From Maribrevibacterium harenarium (lineage in GTDB: Bacteria > Pseudomonadota > Gammaproteobacteria > Pseudomonadales > Marinomonadaceae), in contig NZ_VFRR01000028.1 in assembly GCF_006385675.1 (NCBI RefSeq), positions 1-42,538 of the forward strand: DNA of 42,538 nt, read 5' to 3'. The notes beneath the pieces were generated by a model. The model saw only the letters and a list, made by a program, of their open reading frames with translations, was not told the origin of the DNA and did no database searches. The translations under genes were made by a program, and so were the position numbers. Positions 10,744 to 19,259 of the stretch are shown piece after piece; the stretch's first letter is position 1; each line of letters begins with the position of its first letter.

Positions 10744-12288
10744 ATGAACGTAAAATGGATCAGCCCAATACTTATATTGGTTGCTTGCGTTGTCGGTACG
10801 CTTGTTTTTGCGGTACCTATTGGCTTTACCATCATCGTCACATTATTTGGTTTCATCCCCGTACTAGTACCCCAAGCAAACCGAGAACAACTTTCAGTCC
10901 CTCAAAAGGCTGCAACTCAACCCGTTGAGCAAGTGGCAGCCAATGTTTGCCGCATCACCTCTGATATGGCAATCGGAGCAGCAGAGGTATCTCACTTCGT
11001 TGATAATTTTACCCGAGACTTGCGTATTTCCATGGAACACAGCGGCCAGATTAGCCAAGCATCGACTAACCTGAAGGAGCATAGCCAAGCATTAAGCGAT
11101 CATATTGCGACAGTAAGTAGCACCATGGAAGCGACGGCAGATGCAGCGAGCTCGTCAGAACAACAATTGGAACAAAGTGCAAAACGAGTCGTTGAGCTTG
11201 CTAAATTAATTGAACAAACTGCAAATCAGCTAGATCGACTTAATCAAAGCGCCGACGAAATTGAAAGTATCACCACCGTCATTCAAGGCGTATCGGAGCA
11301 AACCAATCTATTAGCACTTAACGCGGCCATCGAAGCCGCTCGTGCGGGGGAACAGGGCCGCGGCTTTGCTGTGGTGGCAGATGAGGTACGGGCACTTGCC
11401 GCAAAAAGCTCGGACGCATCACGACAAATCGCGGATATGCTGACGGAAGTACGTAATAACAGCCAACAAACCGCAGCAGAAATGGCTACCGTCACCGCAC
11501 AAAGCGCCAGTTTGAAAGAGGATCTAACCGCTGTCACCGGTACTTTTATCAAGATTACACAAGACGTACAAAGCGCGTCAGCAGCATTGGAGCAAATAGA
11601 GCAATCTAGCATTGAATTCCAGACCAGCAGCACTCAAATAGACACATCCATAGGTGATGTCACTCAAGCCTTAGCAAACCTATCGGACCGTGGTACAACC
11701 CTATCAAAACAAGCCGGCAAATTGAGCCTAGGCGCCGAAGGGGTATTCCGTGAACTTGATGTGGTGCCACATGATAACTTCTTCACCAAACTGCTATCGG
11801 AAGCGCGCTCAGCAGCCCAGAGCATCGGAGATCTGTTTGCGGAACAAATTAAGAATGGGCAAATTTCCGAATCCGACTTGTTCTCACAAAACTATCGGCC
11901 AATTGCTAATACCAACCCGACCAAGTTCTCCACCCCTTTTGACTCGCTTACGGATAGACTGTTACCCGCGATTCAAGAGCCCATATTAGAACGTCATCAA
12001 GATGTACTTTATGCTGGCGCGGTAGATAGGAAAGGCTATTTCCCAACCCACAATAAGCGCTACAGTCATCCACTTACGGGCGACTACGAACGAGACCTGG
12101 TGAATAACCGTACCAAACGTATCTTTGATGACGCCACTGGAGGGCGCTGCGGTGCACATACGGAGTCATTCTTGCTACAAACCTATAAACGTGACACCGG
12201 GGACGTGCTACACGATTTATCCGTACCCATCTATGTGAATGGTAAGCATTGGGGCGGCTTCCGCATTGGCTTTAAATCAAAGCGTTAA
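10744..12288 (+). CDS. Methyl-accepting chemotaxis protein with C-terminal sensor-like domain
   Basis: Chemoreceptor of 514 residues. A short N-terminus holds two adjacent hydrophobic helices (about residues 5-40) with no periplasmic domain between them. The cytoplasmic coiled-coil signalling domain follows, with the hairpin tip [20 protein letters not shown] near residues 184-203. The last about 180 residues form a separate domain with [26 protein letters not shown] and a final [13 protein letters not shown], resembling Cache-like ligand-binding modules found at the C-terminus of some MCPs. ATG 10744 has GGAG upstream, and a -10-like TATACT (10660-10665) lies 80 bases before it. The frame is open from 10594, but that region would lie upstream of this promoter. 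The ligand is unknown. Confidence 0.88.
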   Translation: MNVKWISPILILVACVVGTLVFAVPIGFTIIVTLFGFIPVLVPQANREQLSVPQKAATQPVEQVAANVCRITSDMAIGAAEVSHFVDNFTRDLRISMEHSGQISQASTNLKEHSQALSDHIATVSSTMEATADAASSSEQQLEQSAKRVVELAKLIEQTANQLDRLNQSADEIESITTVIQGVSEQTNLLALNAAIEAARAGEQGRGFAVVADEVRALAAKSSDASRQIADMLTEVRNNSQQTAAEMATVTAQSASLKEDLTAVTGTFIKITQDVQSASAALEQIEQSSIEFQTSSTQIDTSIGDVTQALANLSDRGTTLSKQAGKLSLGAEGVFRELDVVPHDNFFTKLLSEARSAAQSIGDLFAEQIKNGQISESDLFSQNYRPIANTNPTKFSTPFDSLTDRLLPAIQEPILERHQDVLYAGAVDRKGYFPTHNKRYSHPLTGDYERDLVNNRTKRIFDDATGGRCGAHTESFLLQTYKRDTGDVLHDLSVPIYVNGKHWGGFRIGFKSKR

Positions 12289-12302
12289 TATTTTCCTCTA
12301 TC

Positions 12303-12337
12303 AGCAGGTAAGCAGTTAGCTGTTTACCTGCTTTTTT
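12303..12337 (+). terminator. Terminator of the chemoreceptor gene
   Basis: A 13-bp stem AGCAGGTAAGCAG/CTGTTTACCTGCT with one G-T pair (12303-12315, 12320-12332) and loop TTAG is followed by six T on the plus strand. It overlaps the last codons and the stop of the convergent DMT gene. Confidence 0.88.
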
Positions 12338-13194
12338 CCCTTCAACTTGGTCGATATTAAATTGCGCATAGCACCCGGCGATAGCTTTACGATCAACAGC
12401 GAACTCAACACGAAAATAACCCCTAGCCATTGCCAAACCGATAACACCTCATCCAAAAAGAAAATTCCGAGGGTGACAGCGGTGAGAGGATTTAAAAAGG
12501 TAAAAATCCCAAACATATTCGGCCCCACCATTTTGATGGCATATACGAACATGACGTAAGCAAAAGCAGTATTCATCAAACTAAGCCAAGCGATTCCAGG
12601 CAGTTGGGCCAGACTTGGAAGAGTCGGCGCACCTTCCCAGAAATAAGCCACAGGGAGCAAAAACAAACCACCAAAGATAAGCTGCCAAGTGGCGGCTCCG
12701 ATAATATCGTCACTACGCCAGTGCTCCATCAGCAAAGTCACTACCACTACAAGCGACGTGGCAGAAAGAGCGGCAACTACCCCAACCATATCTAAATCAA
12801 AACGTGGATCTAACAACAGCATTACCCCGGTCAACCCAACCAAAGCGGCAATGAGAGACCGAGAACTTGGTTTACGACCAAGGATTAACCATTGAACTAA
12901 TAGTAACTGTAGCGGCAAAGTAGCCGAGAGGGTTCCGGCAACACTTCCAGGGATACGATAGGCAGCCACCATCAAGCAGATAAAAAAGAGGCCAATATTT
13001 AATACACCGAGCACCATTAAACGCCAGATGTGCGCCCCCGGCCACCGACGAAATATAATAAGGAGTAAAATACCCGCAGGTAGCGCCCGATAAACTGAAA
13101 CCCAAAAAGGAGTGAGATCGGTCAGGAATAGCCCTACCGCAGCGTAGGTACTACCCCAGAGGATCGGGGGCAGCATCGCAAAAAAGAAATACAT
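12316..13194 (-). CDS. DMT superfamily (EamA) transporter
   Basis: Inner-membrane exporter of 292 residues with about ten hydrophobic segments arranged as two EamA repeats. The first repeat opens with PPILWGSTYAAVGL and the second contains AFAYVMFVYAIKMVGPN and FLNPLTAVTLGIFFLDE. Such proteins export small metabolites or drugs, but no substrate can be named here. It is divergent from a MarR regulator 95 bases away, with two matching palindromes between. This is the usual layout for an efflux gene controlled by its neighbour. RBS AGGAAGT lies just before the ATG. Confidence 0.88.
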   Translation of the reverse strand: MYFFFAMLPPILWGSTYAAVGLFLTDLTPFWVSVYRALPAGILLLIIFRRWPGAHIWRLMVLGVLNIGLFFICLMVAAYRIPGSVAGTLSATLPLQLLLVQWLILGRKPSSRSLIAALVGLTGVMLLLDPRFDLDMVGVVAALSATSLVVVVTLLMEHWRSDDIIGAATWQLIFGGLFLLPVAYFWEGAPTLPSLAQLPGIAWLSLMNTAFAYVMFVYAIKMVGPNMFGIFTFLNPLTAVTLGIFFLDEVLSVWQWLGVIFVLSSLLIVKLSPGAMRNLISTKLKGKKQVNS

Positions 13195-13209
13195 AGATTA
13201 CTTCCTAAC

Positions 13210-13233
13210 AAGTATCTTTTCAAAAAGATATTG
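13210..13233. promoter_or_regulatory. Operator 1, proposed MarR site at the DMT transporter gene
   Basis: Left arm AAGTATCTTT (13210-13219), spacer TCAA, right arm AAAGATATTG matching the mirror of the left arm at 8 of 10 positions. It lies just upstream of the transporter RBS and overlaps a minus-strand -10-like TACAAT (13230-13235). Occupancy there should block the transporter promoter. Confidence 0.72.
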
Positions 13234-13251
13234 TAGCACGGCATTGAGATA

Positions 13252-13275
13252 AAGTATCTTTCATAAAAGATACTT
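13252..13275. promoter_or_regulatory. Operator 2, proposed MarR site at the marR-type gene
   Basis: A perfect palindrome AAGTATCTTT-CATA-AAAGATACTT (13252-13261, 13266-13275), ending just before the regulator's CGGAGG ribosome binding site. It has the same arms and the same 4-base spacer as operator 1. The centres are 42 bp apart, about four helical turns, so both sites face the same side of the DNA. Confidence 0.78.
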
Positions 13276-13289
13276 TTCCGGAGGAAAAA

Positions 13290-13787
13290 ATGGCCGATCA
13301 TGTTGCCCACTTGCTCGCCCAATGGCAGCAACAACGCCCAGAACTTGATTGCACACCAATGGCCGTCATTGCACGGATCGGGCGCGCTAATCGTTTCCTT
13401 GAACCACCGGTCCTCAAAGTCATAAAGGACTTTACTTTGAGCCGAATCGAATTCGATATATTGGCCACATTACGCAGGGCAAACAAAGCGCTCACCCCTA
13501 CTCAGCTATATAAGGAAACCCTATTATCCTCTGGCACTATGTCGACCAAACTAGAGGGATTAGTTGAACGAGGCTTGGTAGAACGCCTGTCCCACAATCA
13601 GGATCGCCGCAGCTGCTTGGTGCAACTCACCCAGACGGGGGTCGACCTGATTAATGAGGCACTAGAGGCACATCTAGATAACGAAGCTAGACTATTGCAG
13701 AGCTTAAGCAAAGATGAGCAACTTTTGCTCGCCAAGCTATTAGGAAAATTATTGGTAGACTTGGAAAAGGATAACGACACAAAGTAG
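13290..13787 (+). CDS. MarR family transcriptional regulator
   Basis: A 165-residue winged-helix regulator. The DNA-binding region is SRIEFDILATLRRANKALTPTQLYKETLLSSGTMSTKLEGLVERGLVERL, that is helix 1, the turn and recognition helix, then the wing HNQDRRSCLVQLTQTG with its typical DxR. It probably acts as a dimeric repressor released by a small ligand. CGGAGG is a strong RBS. The divergent DMT transporter gene and the two palindromes in the gap point to control of that exporter and of itself. A longer than usual N-terminus (about 45 residues before the winged helix) is present. Confidence 0.92.
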   Translation: MADHVAHLLAQWQQQRPELDCTPMAVIARIGRANRFLEPPVLKVIKDFTLSRIEFDILATLRRANKALTPTQLYKETLLSSGTMSTKLEGLVERGLVERLSHNQDRRSCLVQLTQTGVDLINEALEAHLDNEARLLQSLSKDEQLLLAKLLGKLLVDLEKDNDTK

Positions 13788-13834
13788 TGCTACCGATAAG
13801 AACGAAGAGCAATTTGCACCAATTTAGCGCTTGA

Positions 13835-13918
13835 TTATGGGCAAATATCAGCCAGTAGCCATAACATCTGCGATGTATCCAAACAAGCGGAAACGATTAA
13901 CAAACCTATGTATTTCAT
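13835..13918 (-). CDS. Candidate 27-residue peptide with lipobox-like signal (small ORF)
   Basis: In the 287-base gap between the MarR gene and sucD, a minus-strand ATG (13916-13918) is preceded by AAGGAG six bases upstream and runs 27 codons to TAA. The product starts MKYIGLLIVSAC, a basic residue, a hydrophobic stretch and a lipobox-like VSAC, followed by a 15-residue tail with a second hydrophobic patch (MLWLLADI). A possible promoter, TTGCTT-17-GATACT on the minus strand, lies upstream, downstream of the sucD terminator. It could be a tiny lipoprotein, a small membrane peptide, or a chance ORF. Confidence 0.35.
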   Translation of the reverse strand: MKYIGLLIVSACLDTSQMLWLLADICP

Positions 13919-14019
13919 CTCTTACTCCTTGATTTCTATCAGAAAGAGTATCGAAGTACGGGCTTTTTCAAGCAAGCGGCTTTACAAGAACTACATAGTC
14001 TTTACGCAATATTTAAGCC

Positions 14020-14048
14020 AAAAAAATCCCCGCATAAGCGGGGATTTT
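14020..14048 (-). terminator. Terminator of the suc operon after sucD
   Basis: A perfect 11-bp stem AAAATCCCCGC/GCGGGGATTTT (14023-14033, 14038-14048) with a 4-base loop and, on the minus strand, a run of seven T. It lies 27 bases past the sucD stop and closes the sucCD end of the TCA cluster. Confidence 0.93.
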
Positions 14049-14074
14049 CAAATCAAACAACTATAAGCAGATGC

Positions 14075-14947
14075 TTACCAGCCAGTGATTTCTTTTAAGG
14101 CTACACCGATGTCTGCTAGAGAACGAACGGTCTTAACGCCAGCGTCTTGCAGTGCTGCGAATTTCTCGTCAGCTGTACCTTTACCACCAGAAATGATCGC
14201 ACCAGCGTGGCCCATACGCTTACCAGCAGGAGCCGTTACACCAGCGATGTAAGATACAACAGGCTTAGTCACGTTTGCTTTGATGTAAGCAGCCGCTTCT
14301 TCTTCTGCAGTACCACCGATCTCACCGATCATTACGATCGCTTCAGTTTGTGGATCGTTTTGGAACATTTCTAGTACGTCGATGAAGTTAGTACCTGGGA
14401 TTGGGTCACCACCGATACCAACACAAGTAGATTGACCGTAGCCAGCGTCCGTTGTTTGCTTAACGGCTTCGTACGTCAACGTACCAGAACGAGAAACGAT
14501 ACCTACTTTACCTGGCATGTGGATGTGACCAGGCATGATACCGATCTTACATTCTCCAGGAGTGATAACACCTGGACAGTTAGGACCGATTAGGCGAACG
14601 CCTAGCTCGTCACACTTAACTTTACAGTCAAGCATATCTAGAGTAGGAACACCTTCAGTGATACAAACGATTAGTTTGATACCAGCATTAGCCGCTTCAA
14701 GGATAGAATCCTTAACGAAAGGGGCTGGAACGTAGATTACAGATGCTTCAGCACCAGTTTGCTCTACCGCTTCTTGCACTGTGTTAAATACAGGTAGACC
14801 TAGGTGAGTTTGACCACCTTTACCTGGGGTTACACCGCCAACCATTTTCGTACCGTAAGCAATTGCTTGCTCAGAGTGGAAAGTACCTTGGCCGCCAGTG
14901 AAACCTTGACAGATTACTTTAGTATCTTTGTTAATTAGAACAGACAT
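14075..14947 (-). CDS. sucD: Succinyl-CoA synthetase (ADP-forming) alpha subunit
   Basis: Works with SucC to convert succinyl-CoA to succinate with nucleotide triphosphate formation. The 290-residue product has the CoA-binding [19 protein letters not shown], the [20 protein letters not shown] segment, and the phosphohistidine motif [16 protein letters not shown] (active His). Only two bases separate it from sucC. Length and sequence are typical for proteobacteria. Confidence 0.98.
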   Translation of the reverse strand: MSVLINKDTKVICQGFTGGQGTFHSEQAIAYGTKMVGGVTPGKGGQTHLGLPVFNTVQEAVEQTGAEASVIYVPAPFVKDSILEAANAGIKLIVCITEGVPTLDMLDCKVKCDELGVRLIGPNCPGVITPGECKIGIMPGHIHMPGKVGIVSRSGTLTYEAVKQTTDAGYGQSTCVGIGGDPIPGTNFIDVLEMFQNDPQTEAIVMIGEIGGTAEEEAAAYIKANVTKPVVSYIAGVTAPAGKRMGHAGAIISGGKGTADEKFAALQDAGVKTVRSLADIGVALKEITGW

Positions 14948-14949
14948 TA

Positions 14950-16116
14950 TTATTTGCCCTCCGCAGCTTTAACAACTTGTTCAGCTGCGTCTTTTAGACT
15001 TGTTGCAGCGATGATGTCTAGACCTGAGTTCGCAAGAACTTCACGGCCTTTCTCTGCGTTAGTACCTTCAAGACGTACAACAACAGGTACGTTTACGCCT
15101 ACCTGCTCTACTGCACCGATGATACCTTCTGCGATCATGTCACAACGTACGATACCACCGAAGATGTTTACCAATACGGCTTTAACATTGCTGTCAGATA
15201 GAATGATCTTGAATGCTTCAGCAACACGCTCTTTAGTCGCACCACCACCAACGTCTAGGAAGTTAGCTGGTTTGCCACCGTGAAGGTTTACGATATCCAT
15301 GGTACCCATCGCTAGACCAGCACCGTTAACCATACAACCTACGTTACCGTCTAGGGCTACGTAGTTAAGTTCCCAAGATGCAGCATGGGCTTCACGCTCA
15401 TCTTCTTGAGATGGATCGTGGAACTCTTGCATTTTCTTCTGACGGTATACCGCGTTGCTGTCGATGTTGATTTTGCCGTCTAGACAGTGAAGATTACCTT
15501 CCGATGTGATAACTAGAGGGTTGATCTCTAGTAGAGCAAAGTCGTAGTCGTGGAACATTTGCGACAAGCCAAGGAAGATCTGAGTGAACTGCTTGATTTG
15601 CGCAGGGTTTAGACCCATTTTGAACGCCATTTCACGAGCTTGGTATGGCTGAGCACCAACAAGCGGATCAATGATCGCTTTGTGAATTAGTTCAGGAGTT
15701 TCCTCTGCTACTTTCTCGATTTCCACACCACCTTCAGTAGATGCCATGAAAACTACACGACGAGTAGAACGGTCTACAACTGCACCTAGGTACAATTCGT
15801 TAGCGATGTCTGTGCAAGACTCTACTAGGATCTTAGCAACTGGCTGACCTTTTTCGTCAGTTTGGTAAGTAACTAGGTTTTTGCCTAGCCAGTTTGCAGC
15901 AAATGCTTTTACTTCGTCTAAAGAATCAACAAGCTTTACACCGCCTGCTTTACCACGACCACCAGCGTGAACCTGAGCTTTTACAACCCACTTGTCACCA
16001 CCAATTTTTTTCGCCGCTTCTACCGCCTCTTCTGGCGTGTCTACTGCGTACCCTGTAGATACTGGCAGGCCATATTCAGCGAATAGCTGTTTTGCCTGAT
16101 ATTCATGTAGGTTCAT
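14950..16116 (-). CDS. sucC: Succinyl-CoA synthetase (ADP-forming) beta subunit
   Basis: Carries the nucleotide-binding ATP-grasp fold and the succinate site. The 388 residues begin [18 protein letters not shown] and contain [17 protein letters not shown] (nucleotide-binding loop), LEINPLVI (metal site), [18 protein letters not shown] and [23 protein letters not shown] lies before the ATG. It is preceded by lpd across an 83-base gap holding a stem-loop and a palindrome, so sucCD may be partly uncoupled from the upstream genes. Confidence 0.98.
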   Translation of the reverse strand: MNLHEYQAKQLFAEYGLPVSTGYAVDTPEEAVEAAKKIGGDKWVVKAQVHAGGRGKAGGVKLVDSLDEVKAFAANWLGKNLVTYQTDEKGQPVAKILVESCTDIANELYLGAVVDRSTRRVVFMASTEGGVEIEKVAEETPELIHKAIIDPLVGAQPYQAREMAFKMGLNPAQIKQFTQIFLGLSQMFHDYDFALLEINPLVITSEGNLHCLDGKINIDSNAVYRQKKMQEFHDPSQEDEREAHAASWELNYVALDGNVGCMVNGAGLAMGTMDIVNLHGGKPANFLDVGGGATKERVAEAFKIILSDSNVKAVLVNIFGGIVRCDMIAEGIIGAVEQVGVNVPVVVRLEGTNAEKGREVLANSGLDIIAATSLKDAAEQVVKAAEGK

Positions 16117-16157
16117 TTGACTCTTCCGCTCATCTTAATGATTGACATAAGCTCTGT

Positions 16158-16167
16158 CTGTCGACAG
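16158..16167. repeat. 10-bp palindrome in the lpd-sucC gap
   Basis: CTGTCGACAG is a perfect palindrome 41 bases upstream of the sucC start, next to the post-lpd stem-loop. Its function is unknown, and a 10-bp palindrome can occur by chance. Confidence 0.3.
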
Positions 16168-16170
16168 AAA

Positions 16171-16192
16171 TTGCCGGCTCTTAGGCCGGCAA
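16171..16192 (-). other. Intercistronic stem-loop after lpd
   Basis: A perfect 8-bp stem TTGCCGGC/GCCGGCAA (16171-16178, 16185-16192) with a 6-base loop begins eight bases past the lpd stop. Only three T follow on the minus strand, so it is a weak terminator or an mRNA-stabilising 3' structure inside the operon. Confidence 0.5.
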
Positions 16193-16199
16193 ATCGAAT

Positions 16200-17720
<1,521 letters not shown>

Positions 17721-19226
17721 TTAAATCTCTAGCAACAAACGTGCTGGGTCTTCTAGCAGGTCCTTAATGGTAACAAGGAACTGAACAGCTTCTTTACCAT
17801 CAATCATACGGTGATCGTATGACAATGCTAAGTACATCATAGGCTGGATCACAACCTGTCCGTTTACCGCCATTGGACGCTCTTGGATTTTGTGCATACC
17901 CAAGATTGCAGTTTGAGGCGGGTTAAGGATAGGAGTTGACATTAGGGAACCGAAGATACCACCGTTAGTGATGGTGAATGTACCACCTTGCATATCTTCC
18001 ATACCCAACTTGCCTTCACGACCACGTAGGGCAAAATCCATGATACCGGCTTCGATATCTGCAAGACCCATTGCTTCAGTGTTGCGTAGTACAGGAACCA
18101 TCAAACCACGATCAGTGGATACGGCTACACCGATATCTTGGTAACCATGGTAAACCATATCGTTACCATCAATAGAAGCGTTCACTGCTGGGAAGCGTTT
18201 TAGTGCTTCAGTAGCCGCTTTAACGAAGAATGACATAAAGCCTAGTTTCGTACCGTTGTGTGTCTTCTCAAAAAGGTCTTTGTACTTCTTACGTAGCTCC
18301 ATAACTGGACCCATGTTGACTTCGTTGTAAGTAGTCAACATAGCTGCCGTTTGTTGCGCTTCAACAAGACGCTTAGCAATGGTTGCACGTAGGCGAGTCA
18401 TAGGTACGCGTTTCTCAACACGGCCATCTGCACCTAGGGCTGGTAACGCAGCTGGAGCTGCTTTTGCTGCAGGAGCAGGAGCTGCCTGCGCAGAAGCTGA
18501 CTTGGCTTTAGCCGCCGCATCAACATCCTCTTTCGTAATACGACCACCTTTGCCAGTTCCTTTGACATCCGCAACAGTAAGACCGGCTTCTGCCAGCGCT
18601 TTACGTGCAGCAGGACCCGCTACACCATCTTCACTACCTGCCTCAACTGGCGCTACTGCTTCCGCTACCACAGCAGCAGAACCGGATACGCCTACAAGGA
18701 AGTTGGCAAGTACTTCATCACTTAACACTGTCTCGCCTTCAGCTTTGAAGATTTCACCAATCACACCGTCGTTTGGCGCCACAACTTCAAGCACAACTTT
18801 GTCAGTTTCAATGTCAACGATGTGCTCGTCACGTTTGCATGCTTCACCTGGTTGTTTGTGCCAAGCAGCTACTGTGCCGTCTGCTACAGATTCTGGGAAA
18901 GTTGGCGCTTTAACCTGAACAGTTTCCTTCGCTGTACTAGAAGACGCAGCTGGAGTTGCTGCAGCGGCGACAGGCGCTGATGCGTCAGCGCCCTCGTTAA
19001 ATACAGCAATCACTTCAGCGCTTAGTACGACCTCACCTTCGCCTTTAATGATTTCAGCAATCACACCGTCTGCTGGCGCAACCACCTCCAAAACCACTTT
19101 ATCGGTTTCAATGTCAACAATGTGCTCGTCGCGTTTGCAAGCTTCACCTGGCTGTTTGTGCCAAGTCGCGATGGTGCCATCCGCTACGGATTCAGGGAAA
19201 GTAGGTGCTTTGATTTCGATGCTCAT
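17721..19226 (-). CDS. sucB: 2-oxoglutarate dehydrogenase E2 (dihydrolipoyl succinyltransferase), two lipoyl domains
   Basis: Core of the 2-oxoglutarate dehydrogenase complex, 501 residues, about 100 longer than the common form. Residues about 1-78 are a lipoyl domain ([14 protein letters not shown] with the lipoylated Lys). After an Ala-rich linker, residues about 103-182 are a second, nearly identical lipoyl domain. The peripheral subunit-binding domain follows ([20 protein letters not shown], about 205-240), then a second Ala/Pro linker and the catalytic acyltransferase domain ending in [14 protein letters not shown] (catalytic His and Asp). Two lipoyl domains are common in pyruvate dehydrogenase E2 but unusual in SucB. 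The gene lies directly after sucA. Confidence 0.96.
   Translation of the reverse strand: MSIEIKAPTFPESVADGTIATWHKQPGEACKRDEHIVDIETDKVVLEVVAPADGVIAEIIKGEGEVVLSAEVIAVFNEGADASAPVAAAATPAASSSTAKETVQVKAPTFPESVADGTVAAWHKQPGEACKRDEHIVDIETDKVVLEVVAPNDGVIGEIFKAEGETVLSDEVLANFLVGVSGSAAVVAEAVAPVEAGSEDGVAGPAARKALAEAGLTVADVKGTGKGGRITKEDVDAAAKAKSASAQAAPAPAAKAAPAALPALGADGRVEKRVPMTRLRATIAKRLVEAQQTAAMLTTYNEVNMGPVMELRKKYKDLFEKTHNGTKLGFMSFFVKAATEALKRFPAVNASIDGNDMVYHGYQDIGVAVSTDRGLMVPVLRNTEAMGLADIEAGIMDFALRGREGKLGMEDMQGGTFTITNGGIFGSLMSTPILNPPQTAILGMHKIQERPMAVNGQVVIQPMMYLALSYDHRMIDGKEAVQFLVTIKDLLEDPARLLLEI
18681..19226 (-). repeat. In-frame tandem duplication of the lipoyl-domain coding region in sucB
   Basis: About 230 bases encoding lipoyl domain 1 (about 19226-18990) recur as lipoyl domain 2 (about 18917-18681). 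Most protein positions are identical, including long blocks such as ESVADGT and [19 protein letters not shown]. The DNA copies differ mostly at third codon positions, as expected of an old duplication kept under selection rather than a recent repeat or assembly error. Confidence 0.9.
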
Positions 19227-19259
19227 TTTATACCCTTATTATCTCTGACAGGCTCTGTT

